Below, one piece after another: positions 9,071 through 18,218 of a stretch of DNA of 64,000 nucleotides; positions within the stretch are counted from its first letter, which is position 1, and each line of letters starts with the position of its first letter. The notes under the pieces are model-generated. The model was not told where the DNA came from, searched no databases, and saw only the letters and a list, made by a program, of their open reading frames with translations. Made by a program: the position numbers and the translations under genes. The DNA comes from Lachnospiraceae bacterium. Lineage in GTDB: Bacteria > Bacillota > Clostridia > Lachnospirales > Lachnospiraceae. The stretch is from the NCBI GenBank assembly GCA_015056945.1, contig SVFH01000004.1:1-64000 (forward strand). Reading direction: 5' to 3'.

Positions 9071-9159
9071 TGATTTGTGAATGTTTTGAGAACCGAAGCG
9101 CAAGAAGATTATATTAATTGAGGGAAAGCATAAATATGTTAGTTTGAGGAGACCAAAAT

Positions 9160-10269
9160 ATGACAAATATATTATTAATACTTGTGGGTGGAACAATTTG
9201 TACTGCACTGAATGAAGAAGGCAATTTGTCTGTTAGTGAAGAAGCCGGAATTTTGCTTAAGGATAATTATTTGAAGTCTGATTCGCCATTTGCCGAATCA
9301 GTAAATATTGATACAACAGAAAATTTGTATGTTTTGAGCGAAAATATGACGGTGAATAAGTGGAACGAAATGATTAAGACGTACAGAAAATATGTGACCC
9401 GCAAAGAGTATGATGGCGTTATTTTGGCTCATGGAACAGATACTTTGGCTTATTCGGCGGCGCTTTTTTCCATGCTGCTAAGCAGTGTCAAAATTCCGGT
9501 GTTTTTTGTTTCTGCCAATGAGAATTTGAAGTCGGCAAGAACGAACGGCAATGTGAATTTCAGATGTGCAGTAGAGTGTATTTGTCGAAAGATTGCTCCC
9601 AATGTCTATGTTCCGTATAAGAATTTATCAGATGGAAGAATGTATCTTCATCTTGCATCGAGGCTTGAGCAATGTAAGAATTATTCAGAGGATTTTCATA
9701 GTACAGGTGAATTTGATATCACTGATATGACGGAAGACAACTATCGGGAGTATTTTCTCCAATTAGAAAAAATGTATCCCCGGGATAAAAGAAAAGAAGT
9801 TGTTGACATATCAGGAACATGGCGGTTAAAAGATTGTGTATTGTTTATGACTCCGTATGTGGGTTTGAATTATTCTGCATATAAGTATAATTCGTTTGCA
9901 GCAGTACTTCACGGCTCATTTCATTCGGGTACGGCTTGTGCGCAAAAAGGGGAAAGAACAGGTAAATATGATAAATTTTCGATACTGTATATGTTAGATA
10001 AATGCTTCCGTTCCAAAAAGAAAATTGATGTCTATTTTTCTCCGGCAGAATTAAAGAATGGTACATATGAAACAGTTTCAATTATCGGAAATCATGTTGT
10101 AAATGGTAAAAGAATTAATTTTCTTAACGGATATACGTATGAAATGGCATATGCGAAACTTGTCATTGCCTATTCTCTGTTTGAGAAAGAGGAAGACAGA
10201 CTTAATTTCATATATGATGAGATTAATTTTGAATTGGTAAATGATGAAAGACACATTTATTTACGGTAG
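9160..10269 (+). CDS. Asparaginase-family protein
   Basis: This 369-residue protein carries both asparaginase signatures: GGTI at 10-13 (first catalytic Thr) and AHGTDT at 90-95 (second catalytic Thr and Asp). It has no signal peptide, so it is cytoplasmic like type I enzymes, and its length is near theirs. The central region (SANENLKSARTNG, then YVPYKNLSDGRMYLHLASR) departs from typical AnsA, and the C-terminal half is hard to align by eye. It may hydrolyse asparagine or act on another amide. It lies 43 bases before the TerB-dynamin gene on the same strand without a terminator, so it may belong to the same unit rather than to amino-acid catabolism. The fold is fairly sure and the substrate is not. 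Confidence 0.7.
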   Translation: MTNILLILVGGTICTALNEEGNLSVSEEAGILLKDNYLKSDSPFAESVNIDTTENLYVLSENMTVNKWNEMIKTYRKYVTRKEYDGVILAHGTDTLAYSAALFSMLLSSVKIPVFFVSANENLKSARTNGNVNFRCAVECICRKIAPNVYVPYKNLSDGRMYLHLASRLEQCKNYSEDFHSTGEFDITDMTEDNYREYFLQLEKMYPRDKRKEVVDISGTWRLKDCVLFMTPYVGLNYSAYKYNSFAAVLHGSFHSGTACAQKGERTGKYDKFSILYMLDKCFRSKKKIDVYFSPAELKNGTYETVSIIGNHVVNGKRINFLNGYTYEMAYAKLVIAYSLFEKEEDRLNFIYDEINFELVNDERHIYLR

Positions 10270-10312
10270 GTCAAAAAAATGAATTTGATTTTTTAACACA
10301 GGGGGAATTGTT

Positions 10313-12724
10313 ATGGCGAAAACATCACACGGGTTTTCATATGAATACACGCCGGAAGCACTTTATTTCGCAACATATATGTCTGTTTCGGACAGACGTT
10401 TGTTTTACACTGAATGGAAGCGCCTAAGCGGGATTATTGATGCGGAGAATTACGGCGAAGAGGTACGGCAGAAGGTAATTGCTGTCATCCGGGATATGGA
10501 TGATAAAATTGATTTCGATGAGCTTGTAAGTGACATTTCCGGCAAGACGGTGAAAGAGAAAGAAACTGCCATTTGCCTTGCCTTCGAGATTGCTTTTTCG
10601 GATGGCTCGCTGGATGATGAGGAAGTTGTAATATTCGAACAGGCAGCCCTTAAATGGGACATAAAGAAAGCGCGTTTGGAAGAGATTAAGAAGTATGCGG
10701 CAGAAAGTACGGAAGCACTTTTGCAGAATGCGGACAACTCCTGTTTTGCCAATGAAATTTTTGAGCAGGAGAAGTACAAAGAAGTTTGCGGAAAAATGGA
10801 GGCGGTTGCCAAGGCAGATATTGATTATTCCATGGCGGTGGTTAACAATGCCGTGAAGCAGCTGAAAACATATCCTGCAGTAATTAAAAGGCAGGTGGAC
10901 AATGCGACTAAGGCCACGCTGGCAGTGCAGGACAGTGACCAGAAGAAAGATATGCAAAGCTTTCTTTCACAGTTGATGACAACGGTTTCGCAGGTGATTG
11001 ATGAAGCCGATGACAGTCTGCTTGGCTTGCAAAAAAAGCAAAAAGATATTTCGGGTCATTATACGGTATCTTTTATGGGCAGGACGAAAGCCGGAAAGAG
11101 TACGATTCACTCGATTCTTTTAGGAGAGATAAATAGTGATTTCATCGGCAAAGGAATGGAGCGCACGACCAGATTCAACTATATTTATGATTACAACGGA
11201 ATCCGCATAATCGATACTCCGGGAATCGGTGCTCCGAACGGACAGACGGATACTGAAATTGCCAAAGAAGTGGCGGACGAAAGCGATCTGATTTGTTACG
11301 TGGTAACGAGCGACAGTATTCAGGAAACGGAGTTTGCGTTCCTCGAGCATCTGAAGGAAAAGAACAAACCCGTCATCATTCTTCTGAATAAAAAAGAAAA
11401 TTTCGCCCGTAGTACAAAGACGAAGGAGAAGTTTCTTGAGGATCCGCTTCACTGGTACAATAAGGACGGCGAAGATGCAATACAGGGACATATTGACCGT
11501 ATTACGGAATATGTGCAAAAGAAGTTCAACTATCACAACTACACCATTATTCCGGTCCAGCTTCTTGCCGGTAAAATGGCGTGTCTGGAAGAGGACGCGG
11601 AGCTGAAAGAGAAGCTGATGCGCGGTTCGAGAATTAATGTGTTCATTGATGCTCTTTTTAGCATGATTTGCGAATATGGCATGATTCAAAAATCACAGAC
11701 AATCTATAATTCTTCGCTTTATTATCTGGGTAAAAACGCTGATACATTCCGCGAACAGACTGACTCTTTGAAAGAAGTTAAAAGAGAGTTCTCAAAGCAC
11801 GGTAACAGATGTGCAATTCAGATTGAGCAGCTTACCAAGAGAACCAGAAATCGGATTATTGCTACTGTGAATGTACAGATTGATTCTTTCTTAGCCAACG
11901 ATGTCAGAGAATTTGCGTATGAAAATTTTGACTTGAAGAAAGAGGATGCAGAGAAGGAATGGAAGAAGTTCCTTGTAGAAAAGAATATAGAGAAACAGAT
12001 TCAAAGCGGTTACGAAACAGTCTGGCAGAAATACATAGAAAGTGTTGAAGAAATCGTGAAGGAAGAGGAAGAGAACATGGAATTCAGCGTTGAGTTCGGC
12101 TCTCTTTCCGAAGTTGATCTGGGAAAGGTGTTCAATAAAAAATCAGCCTTAGAAGCGACAGGAAAAGTCATTGGCCTTGTAGGCAGTCTGCTCGCTTTTA
12201 CCAATCCTTTTATCGGTGGAGTGATTGTGGCTGTTTCGGTTATGATGAGCCTTGCAGGCGGTCGCAAAAAGCCCGAGGAGAGAATCAAAGCCACCCAAGA
12301 GAAGCTGTATGCCTCTTTAAGAAGCAGTATGAATATCATACGTGAGAGTATCCTGAAAGATGTATTGAAACAGTATGATTCTGTTACGGCAGAGATTAAT
12401 AAAAATGTAAAGAACAGTTTTGAAGTGATTGACAAATCAATGGGAAAAATCGAAGAGAACATTCTGCTTTTACAAAAAGAACAGCAGGCGCATATTGAAC
12501 AGTTAAATCGTTTGTATGCTGCCCGGATTGCGAACTGTATTACCGATTCTGCATTGTATGATTTAGCAGATGCGAAATCTTTGGAAAGTCTGGTTGTTGA
12601 CCGTGAATACGGCAAGCAAATCACCATGACGGATGATAAGCTGTATATTTCGGAACGCCCGAAAGATATTGCTAAAGTAAGCGGAATCCTGCAGGAAACA
12701 ATCGTAATCAAGGGAGGGGAATGA
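10313..12724 (+). CDS. Dynamin-like GTPase with TerB-like N-terminus
   Basis: This is an 803-residue large GTPase. Residues about 80-130 (AFSDGSLDDEEVVIFEQAALKW broken as AFSDGSL and DDEEV) resemble TerB-type helical domains. The G domain follows: G1 GRTKAGKST at 256-264, a Thr-rich G2 near 285, G3 DTPG at 301-304, and G4 NKKE at 359-362. After a long helical stalk comes a hydrophobic pair at about 615-650, a likely membrane paddle, then more coiled helix to the end. Bacterial dynamin-like proteins bind GTP and remodel or fuse membranes. GGGGGA precedes the ATG. The second GTPase gene begins one base after the stop codon, so the two are translated together and may form a hetero-oligomer. Confidence 0.85.
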   Translation: MAKTSHGFSYEYTPEALYFATYMSVSDRRLFYTEWKRLSGIIDAENYGEEVRQKVIAVIRDMDDKIDFDELVSDISGKTVKEKETAICLAFEIAFSDGSLDDEEVVIFEQAALKWDIKKARLEEIKKYAAESTEALLQNADNSCFANEIFEQEKYKEVCGKMEAVAKADIDYSMAVVNNAVKQLKTYPAVIKRQVDNATKATLAVQDSDQKKDMQSFLSQLMTTVSQVIDEADDSLLGLQKKQKDISGHYTVSFMGRTKAGKSTIHSILLGEINSDFIGKGMERTTRFNYIYDYNGIRIIDTPGIGAPNGQTDTEIAKEVADESDLICYVVTSDSIQETEFAFLEHLKEKNKPVIILLNKKENFARSTKTKEKFLEDPLHWYNKDGEDAIQGHIDRITEYVQKKFNYHNYTIIPVQLLAGKMACLEEDAELKEKLMRGSRINVFIDALFSMICEYGMIQKSQTIYNSSLYYLGKNADTFREQTDSLKEVKREFSKHGNRCAIQIEQLTKRTRNRIIATVNVQIDSFLANDVREFAYENFDLKKEDAEKEWKKFLVEKNIEKQIQSGYETVWQKYIESVEEIVKEEEENMEFSVEFGSLSEVDLGKVFNKKSALEATGKVIGLVGSLLAFTNPFIGGVIVAVSVMMSLAGGRKKPEERIKATQEKLYASLRSSMNIIRESILKDVLKQYDSVTAEINKNVKNSFEVIDKSMGKIEENILLLQKEQQAHIEQLNRLYAARIANCITDSALYDLADAKSLESLVVDREYGKQITMTDDKLYISERPKDIAKVSGILQETIVIKGGE

Positions 12725-12725
12725 A

Positions 12726-14402
12726 ATGGATACAGAGTTATTATTTCAAGTGATGTCAGAGAAAGAACTTGATATCGAAAAAAGAGTACTTGCTCTGATT
12801 GAAAATATAGATGAGGATTTATATGCAGATGTTACTGCCAGACTTACGGAAATAGATGCGGAAAGTAAGTTGAAAATTGCTTTTGTAGGGCAGCACAATG
12901 CCGGTAAGTCCACAATTGTTTCTGCGCTGACCAATGATGCGAGCATTAAGATCAGTTCCAATGTAGAGACAGATACAACAACTGCATACAGATGGGGAGA
13001 TGTATATTTATACGATACGCCGGGTCTTCGTGCCGGAGTGAAGGCTGAGCATGACGCTTCCGCACTCGAGGCAATCAAAGAGGCCGATTTGCTGGTCTTT
13101 TGTATAACGTCTTCGTTATTTGATGATGTGGCAATTAAAGATTTCGTAAATCTTGCATATGACAGAAATTATAAGTGCAAAATGATTCTCGTTATAAATA
13201 AAATGTCTCAGGAAGACAGTGATTTTGAGGAACTTGTGACGAATTATGCGAGAACACTTGCGGAAACATTAGCAGAGTGTGGCGGGAACCTGGAAGATTT
13301 TCCTGTGGTATATATCGATGCGAAGGATTATAAGGACGGCGTTTCGGATGAGGATGAAGAGTTGATTGCATTCAGTCATTTTGCATCTTTTACGCAGCTT
13401 TTGAATGCACAGATTTCCGATAAAGGACTCGTCGCCAAAGTGCTTACCAAATGCAGCGTTTTGCTGGATGCAGTAACAACGTTGGTGTCATCCACGGGAA
13501 CAGAAGCGGACAAAAATATGGGAACGCTTTTGAACCAGTTAAAGAGAAAAGTACGCAAGCAAAAGCAGGAAATGCGTAGCGAACTTGCAACCAAAAAGAT
13601 TAATTTGAGAACTGAGATTGTGAATATCGGTGATGAGATTACATCCAAAATCGGAATCGAGGAAATCAAAGATGCGGACTATGAGGCAGTCGAAGCTGAA
13701 ATCGAGAAGATTCTGAATCAAACGGTTGGTGAAATCGAGGAAATGCTTGAGGAAGCCAATAAAATCATGATTGAAGAAATGGGAGATGTGCTTACTGCAG
13801 ATATCGGTTCGTACGTATATAAAGAAGTGAGCGGCGGCAAATACAGCGCCAAGAGCAAGATATCGGTCAATTACTCCAATTTGCTGAAACGTGTCAGTGA
13901 TGCGGCACGAAAGATTGGCATCGAAGATGAACAAATGAAGCAGATGACTCTTGAAGCGCAGAAGGAAGAAGAGGCAGCCAACAACAAATTGACAAATTTG
14001 GTGATTAACGTAAGCCGTTTCTTCGGCAAAGGTTATATGCCGTTTAAAATTCTGAAAATCACCAGTAAAATCGGAGCACTTGCCAAACTTCTCGGCCCGA
14101 TTGTTTCCGTAATTGAGCTTGCCGCAGATATTGTTGATCTGGTTCAGGTTGAGAAACGCAAAGCAGATATCAAGAAGTCTAAAAAGATTTCCTGTAATGC
14201 GTTCTCTGCAATTGCATCAGATATTATCAATGAGATTGAGAAGCAGTATGATTTGATGGAGAAGGAAACCTTCGATGCAATTTTAGCAGATATAGATAAA
14301 ATGCAGGATGACCTCGTGGATGAGGCTGAAACGAATTCCGCATGCGTGGGAGAACTGAAGCAGATTAGCAATGAACTCAGAAGTTTGATGAATGCGATGT
14401 AG
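12726..14402 (+). CDS. Dynamin-like GTPase, partner of the preceding gene
   Basis: This 558-residue GTPase has G1 GQHNAGKST at 55-63, a Thr-rich G2 (ETDTTT, 81-86), G3 DTPG at 97-100, and G4 NKMS at 158-161. A long helical region follows (about 270-420), then a hydrophobic stretch near 455-480 (ALAKLLGPIVSVIELAADIV), and a final coiled region. It is shorter than its neighbour and lacks the TerB-like part. Pairs of unequal dynamin-like genes side by side are common in bacteria, with one partner often recruiting the other to membranes. The start overlaps the stop region of the upstream gene within GGAGGGGAATGAA. LeoA-like membrane-vesicle functions or phage defence are possible roles, neither shown here. 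Confidence 0.85.
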   Translation: MDTELLFQVMSEKELDIEKRVLALIENIDEDLYADVTARLTEIDAESKLKIAFVGQHNAGKSTIVSALTNDASIKISSNVETDTTTAYRWGDVYLYDTPGLRAGVKAEHDASALEAIKEADLLVFCITSSLFDDVAIKDFVNLAYDRNYKCKMILVINKMSQEDSDFEELVTNYARTLAETLAECGGNLEDFPVVYIDAKDYKDGVSDEDEELIAFSHFASFTQLLNAQISDKGLVAKVLTKCSVLLDAVTTLVSSTGTEADKNMGTLLNQLKRKVRKQKQEMRSELATKKINLRTEIVNIGDEITSKIGIEEIKDADYEAVEAEIEKILNQTVGEIEEMLEEANKIMIEEMGDVLTADIGSYVYKEVSGGKYSAKSKISVNYSNLLKRVSDAARKIGIEDEQMKQMTLEAQKEEEAANNKLTNLVINVSRFFGKGYMPFKILKITSKIGALAKLLGPIVSVIELAADIVDLVQVEKRKADIKKSKKISCNAFSAIASDIINEIEKQYDLMEKETFDAILADIDKMQDDLVDEAETNSACVGELKQISNELRSLMNAM

Positions 14403-14453
14403 TAAGTATTTCTAGGGAGGGGACTTTTTTGCACAGTGACAGTTATTTATACG

Positions 14454-14535
14454 TGCGATTTGGCTTTGAGCAAATCGCAACAAGATTTAGGAATATATCA
14501 GAGACAGAGAAGATGCGATACGCGGCTTCTCTGTC
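14454..14535. other. Two hairpins downstream of the dynamin pair
   Basis: A 9-bp stem (TGCGATTTG/CAAATCGCA, 14454-14479) and a 10-bp stem (GACAGAGAAG/CTTCTCTGTC, 14503-14535) sit in tandem. Neither has a T tail. They may end or protect the upstream mRNA. Confidence 0.4.
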
Positions 14536-14557
14536 GAACATATAATGAGTCAACACA

Positions 14558-14579
14558 AAAATGAAACTAAATTCATTTT
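14558..14579. promoter_or_regulatory. Operator 1 for the TetR regulator
   Basis: AAAATGAA-n6-TTCATTTT lies just upstream of the -35 hexamer. It is the core of a longer perfect inverted repeat that extends outward on both sides to about 14549-14588. The same box recurs at 14618. Confidence 0.75.
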
Positions 14580-14583
14580 TGTG

Positions 14584-14612
14584 TTGACTTTTCTTTTTTC
14601 TCGTGCTAAGAT
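14584..14612 (+). promoter_or_regulatory. Promoter of the tetR-hydrolase operon
   Basis: TTGACT, a 17-nt spacer and TAAGAT, placed exactly between the two operator copies, so bound repressor would block it from both sides. Confidence 0.7.
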
Positions 14613-14617
14613 TGATA

Positions 14618-14639
14618 AAAATGAAACAACATTCATTTT
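14618..14639. promoter_or_regulatory. Operator 2 for the TetR regulator
   Basis: The second AAAATGAA-n6-TTCATTTT box starts 5 bases after the -10 hexamer and so covers the expected transcription start. It differs from operator 1 only in the spacer (ACAACA here, ACTAAA there). Confidence 0.75.
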
Positions 14640-14670
14640 AAAACCAAATCAAAAAGAAAGGACTTTTCGT

Positions 14671-15348
14671 ATGCCGAAAGTAACACAGGAATACATAGAG
14701 AATAAAAAGAGAATGATTGTTGAGGCGACATACGAACTTTGTCGTGAAAAGACGGTGAGTACCGTCACGATGCAGGATATTATTAACCGCACAGGTCTTA
14801 GTCAGGGAGGGATTTACCGCTTTTATAAGGATATTGATGAGATTCTCGGAGATATGCTGGCAGATATGCGTAAACGTTATTCCCTGAAGGAAGAGTTGGA
14901 TGAAATCATGAAAGAGGCACAGACACTTCCTACCGGGGAGGTGACGTATCGCATCTGCGAAATGCTTGCGCGCTGGATGAAAGCAGAGCTGATGGGCGTG
15001 CAGAAGATTGACTATGAATTTGCCATCCTTGCAACCAATACACCGCCGCGAGCGGATAAGATTCTGGCAAGAGCGGCTTTGGAGGGCGGCGGAAATAAGG
15101 AATATCTTTTCACAAAGATGATGGAGTTCTATCCGGAGCGTATTGCGAAAGAACATCTGCAGGTGAAAGTGAGCGAACGTGAACTGATTGGATTCATTTC
15201 ATCTCTCTATGCCGGCATCCAGAACTGCAGCATCGTGTACCATTGTTACAGCAAAGGCGCGGTTGCACCATTCTATGATATTGATGAACAGTATCACCTG
15301 ATGGCGAAGACAATTAATCTGCTTTTAGGAATTGAGGAGGACAGATAA
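14671..15348 (+). CDS. TetR-family transcriptional regulator
   Basis: This 225-residue protein has the TetR plan: an N-terminal helix-turn-helix at about 30-55 (VTMQDIINRTGLSQGGIYRFY) and a helical ligand-binding domain after it. TetR proteins repress until a small molecule binds. GAAAGGA precedes ATG 14671. The open frame extends upstream through the promoter and operators, but that part cannot be translated from the mapped promoter, so the short form is chosen. Two palindromic boxes flanking the promoter point to autoregulation together with the hydrolase gene, which begins directly after this stop codon. The inducer is probably a hydrophobic compound or the hydrolase substrate, which is inference. 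Confidence 0.88.
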   Translation: MPKVTQEYIENKKRMIVEATYELCREKTVSTVTMQDIINRTGLSQGGIYRFYKDIDEILGDMLADMRKRYSLKEELDEIMKEAQTLPTGEVTYRICEMLARWMKAELMGVQKIDYEFAILATNTPPRADKILARAALEGGGNKEYLFTKMMEFYPERIAKEHLQVKVSERELIGFISSLYAGIQNCSIVYHCYSKGAVAPFYDIDEQYHLMAKTINLLLGIEEDR

Positions 15349-16401
15349 ATGGAAGTGAAATTACCGGAATACATTACTGGCGAATATGCTGTGGGAACAG
15401 AGACTTTTACAATTTATGATGAGGAACGAGAAGAGGTGTTAGGACCGGCAACAGGTCCTCGTAAAATTTCCGTGCGCATGTACTATCCCGTGCAAAAGGA
15501 TGCAACCGCAGGATTTCCCCGCGCCGAAATGCTGAGTGCCGTGAAGCGAAGAGCACTTGAAAAAGCATATTTTATGAAAATGCCGGAGGATGCGGATTAC
15601 ACCGCCGAATACTACGCGAATGCGCCGCATGTTCCCGGGGCAAAGTTTCCGTTGATTCTTTTTAGCCACGGTTATCAGTCTTACCGGGAGGGAAACACGT
15701 ATCTTTGCTGCGACCTTGCTTCGCACGGATTTATTGTAGCCTCTATCGGTCATGCCTATGAGGCCGTTGCGAATGAGTACGATGACGGAACGGTTGATTA
15801 TTATGATAAAAAAATCAACAAAAAGATGTATAAGTGTATGCCAAAGGCAATATTTTGGTGCCTGAAACTTCAGAAGGTAAAAGGAACACCGGAAGAAATG
15901 TACGAGAAGTTCAATGCGTTTCAGAAAGATCAGGCAGGTTTCATGTTGGGGCGTCTTGAAGTCTGGGCACAGGACAGTATGCGCGTGGTGCGTGAATTGA
16001 AAGAACGCTATACACAGTGGATTGATTTTTCCAAAGGTATCGGCGCAACAGGACATTCCATGGGCGGCGCAACCGCATATTATTTATGTCAGCACGAGCC
16101 TGAAATCAGTTGCGGCGTTAACATTGACGGCGGTGTATTCGGCAATTATGAAGGGATGACAATGACGAAACCGTTCCTGCAAATCAGTTGTGAAGCGAAT
16201 GTATCGGTCGGAACTCGTGTACTTCTTGATACACAGGCACCGGCACGTATGGAAGTGTTTGAAGATATGAAACACATTGGATTTTCAGATGCGAAGTATA
16301 TGAATCCGGGGCGTTCAAACTTTGGAAAAATGGATTGTGCTGTGATGCACAAACGGCTCGTTGCGTGTCATCTTGAAGTGTTTGATAAATTTTTGAAATA
16401 A
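15349..16401 (+). CDS. Alpha/beta hydrolase, platelet-activating-factor acetylhydrolase-like
   Basis: This 350-residue hydrolase has an oxyanion region FSHGYQSYR (about 105-113), a nucleophile elbow GHSMGG with Ser at about 237, and a following NIDGG. The layout, with an early Ser-His-Gly motif, a long lid insertion (about 150-215) and the late elbow, fits PAF acetylhydrolase/lipase-like carboxylesterases. No signal peptide is present, so it is cytoplasmic. It begins at the base after the tetR stop codon, with GGAGGA inside the tetR end as ribosome site, so the two are translationally coupled and share TetR control. It probably hydrolyses an ester that induces, or is related to the inducer of, the repressor. 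Confidence 0.75.
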   Translation: MEVKLPEYITGEYAVGTETFTIYDEEREEVLGPATGPRKISVRMYYPVQKDATAGFPRAEMLSAVKRRALEKAYFMKMPEDADYTAEYYANAPHVPGAKFPLILFSHGYQSYREGNTYLCCDLASHGFIVASIGHAYEAVANEYDDGTVDYYDKKINKKMYKCMPKAIFWCLKLQKVKGTPEEMYEKFNAFQKDQAGFMLGRLEVWAQDSMRVVRELKERYTQWIDFSKGIGATGHSMGGATAYYLCQHEPEISCGVNIDGGVFGNYEGMTMTKPFLQISCEANVSVGTRVLLDTQAPARMEVFEDMKHIGFSDAKYMNPGRSNFGKMDCAVMHKRLVACHLEVFDKFLK

Positions 16402-16405
16402 AGGG

Positions 16406-16434
16406 TTGACATATTATCAAAAAGATAGTAATAT
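16406..16434 (+). promoter_or_regulatory. Consensus-like promoter for the acidic lipoprotein gene
   Basis: A perfect TTGACA, a 17-nt spacer and TAATAT, about 120 bases before the start codon at 16556. It leaves a leader of about 115 nt with no recognised structure. Confidence 0.75.
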
Positions 16435-16555
16435 TGCGTTGAGATAAAAGAATCGACAAAGTATTTTCTATTATTTTTAAATTAGTAGTAGAGAAATTTG
16501 AAAGCATCTGTTATAATAAGTCGATTTGAGAAAAGACGTAATGGAGGATTTAGAA

Positions 16556-17284
16556 ATGAAAAAATTGAAAGTATTAGCATTGGTGTTGTGTGTCACCGTC
16601 ATGTCAACCGGACTTTCAGGATGCGGCATTTTATTGAATACATTGCTTAATTATGCCGAGAAGCAGGAAGCCGCAGAGGCAGAAAAAGAAGAGTATGATG
16701 AAAACTATGATTACGATTATGATTATGATACGGATTATTCAGATTCATACTCCGATGATGATATGGATGCAGCAGGTTATGATGAGGACTATGGCGATGA
16801 GGACTATGGCGACGAAGATTACGGATATGATGAGGATGCTGTAGTAGGAGATATGATGACGGTTGGTTCTGATGCAGTCGGATATATTGATTTACCTACG
16901 AACTATTTCCCTTGGACAGAAGCCGATCCCGGGATGCCGGAGGGAGCTGTTCAGTATTGTGACGGAACACCCTATAATATTGTCACCATGGTATATTATG
17001 ATATGCCCGGAATGAAAGCGTATGATTTTGCGCAGGCGATGGGAGCTCAGTTTGAGTCTGATACTGCAATTGCAGAAGATTCCCTTGAGATGGCAACTGT
17101 TAGTTTAGGCGGTGTGGAAGCATACCAGATTTACGGATATTATCCGGCAGATGATCAGTGGCTCGTAATCTGGATGTTTGACAGCCCGTATGATGATTAC
17201 ATTCATTATGTATCAGCAGAATTTTTAAGTGATAATATGGATTTATTCAGCATGGTTGAAAATTCCTATCGTTTTGCCGAATAA
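16556..17284 (+). CDS. Lipoprotein with Asp/Tyr-rich linker
   Basis: This 242-residue lipoprotein has a type II signal peptide ending in lipobox LSGC (Cys at 23). Residues about 35-95 are extremely rich in Asp, Glu, Tyr and Gly, with repeated DYD and EDYGD units. A globular domain of about 140 residues follows (IDLPTNYFPW to the end) that I cannot assign. It should sit on the outer face of the membrane. The acidic, Tyr-rich stretch could bind calcium or keep the domain clear of the wall. ATG 16556 is chosen because GGAGG lies 8 bases upstream and the lipobox is then at the usual place; an upstream ATG at 16541 overlaps that site. A strong promoter and a terminator make it a single-gene unit. 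Confidence 0.75.
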   Translation: MKKLKVLALVLCVTVMSTGLSGCGILLNTLLNYAEKQEAAEAEKEEYDENYDYDYDYDTDYSDSYSDDDMDAAGYDEDYGDEDYGDEDYGYDEDAVVGDMMTVGSDAVGYIDLPTNYFPWTEADPGMPEGAVQYCDGTPYNIVTMVYYDMPGMKAYDFAQAMGAQFESDTAIAEDSLEMATVSLGGVEAYQIYGYYPADDQWLVIWMFDSPYDDYIHYVSAEFLSDNMDLFSMVENSYRFAE

Positions 17285-17294
17285 TTGTTTGATG

Positions 17295-17323
17295 CGGTCT
17301 CTCTTTTAGAGAGGCCGTTTTTT
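17295..17323 (+). terminator. Intrinsic terminator after the acidic lipoprotein
   Basis: A 9-bp stem CGGTCTCTC/GAGAGGCCG with one G-U pair, a short loop and six Ts, 10 bases after the stop codon. Confidence 0.8.
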
Positions 17324-17345
17324 GCTGGTACATTCTATTATAATC

Positions 17346-17354
17346 TGCTATAAT
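17346..17354 (+). promoter_or_regulatory. Extended -10 promoter for the CE1-type esterase
   Basis: TGCTATAAT lies 42 bases before the start codon at 17397. A second TATAAT overlaps it upstream at 17339. No clear -35 is present. Confidence 0.55.
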
Positions 17355-17396
17355 AATTGCAAATGTATCGGAAGGTTACAAAGGAGGAAAAAGAGG

Positions 17397-18218
17397 ATGA
17401 AAGAGTTCAAGATTACTGAGTTCTGTCCGGAACATATTTATGAAGCCAAAGAGGGTGTAGCATATGGTACGGTAGAAGTGAGAACGTATTTTTCCACTAC
17501 CGTCAATATGGAAAGAAAGGTAAGTGTCTTATTGCCGGCAGGATATGATAAGAATGTGAAGTATCCCGTACTCTATTTACAGCATGGAATTTTTGGGGAT
17601 GAAAGTACATTACTGTATCATGAAAATGTAAACATGATTGAATTGATTGGTAACATGATGGCAGAAGGACTTATGAAAGAAGCGGTTGTTGTGTTCCCGA
17701 GTATGTATGTGACTTCGGATCCGGAAATGAAACCGGCATTTCATGCAGACGCGGTAGAACCGTATGATAATTTTATCTTTGATTTGACGGCAGATTTGAT
17801 GCCCTTTATCCGTGAGAATTATTCCGTATATGATGACAGAATGCATCAGGCTATCGGCGGATTCTCTTTGGGAGGAAGACAAACTCTGTATGTAGGATTG
17901 ATGAGACCGGATTTGTTTGCCTATGTGGGCGCAGTTGCACCGGCTCCCGGTATCGTTCCTGCCAAAGACTGGGCGATGGAACATCCGGGACAGATGAAAC
18001 CTGAAGAAGTAACCTTTTCAGGCAAGGAATATAAGCCGGAAGTGCTCTTGGTCTGCTGCGGAACAAAGGATGGTTCTGTGGGCAAATTCCCTGAAGAATA
18101 CCATAATCTTTTTGACCAAAACGGTGTCGAGCACAGATGGTATGAGATTACGGATGCGGAGCATAATTATGTTGCAATCCGCAGCTTCTTATATAATTAT
18201 TTGCAAGTGATTTTTTAA
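17397..18218 (+). CDS. CE1-type esterase (feruloyl/acetyl-xylan esterase-like)
   Basis: This 273-residue esterase-D family enzyme has YLQHGIFGDES (oxyanion loop, about 60-70), the nucleophile elbow GGFSLGG with Ser at about 157, and a C-terminal DAEHNY giving the catalytic His. CE1 relatives remove feruloyl or acetyl groups from xylan fragments. There is no signal peptide, so it would act on imported oligosaccharides or another cytoplasmic ester. AAGGAGG precedes ATG 17397. The gene overlaps by 4 bases, tail to tail, the LacI-LytTR regulator on the other strand, so the two transcripts collide. GH10 and GH9 genes in the same window support a role in plant-fibre use. The exact ester is not known. 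Confidence 0.75.
   Translation: MKEFKITEFCPEHIYEAKEGVAYGTVEVRTYFSTTVNMERKVSVLLPAGYDKNVKYPVLYLQHGIFGDESTLLYHENVNMIELIGNMMAEGLMKEAVVVFPSMYVTSDPEMKPAFHADAVEPYDNFIFDLTADLMPFIRENYSVYDDRMHQAIGGFSLGGRQTLYVGLMRPDLFAYVGAVAPAPGIVPAKDWAMEHPGQMKPEEVTFSGKEYKPEVLLVCCGTKDGSVGKFPEEYHNLFDQNGVEHRWYEITDAEHNYVAIRSFLYNYLQVIF

Noticed and set aside
14545-14670. Longer TetR N-terminus in the open frame
   Set aside because: That stretch contains the promoter and both operators and could not be transcribed from it.
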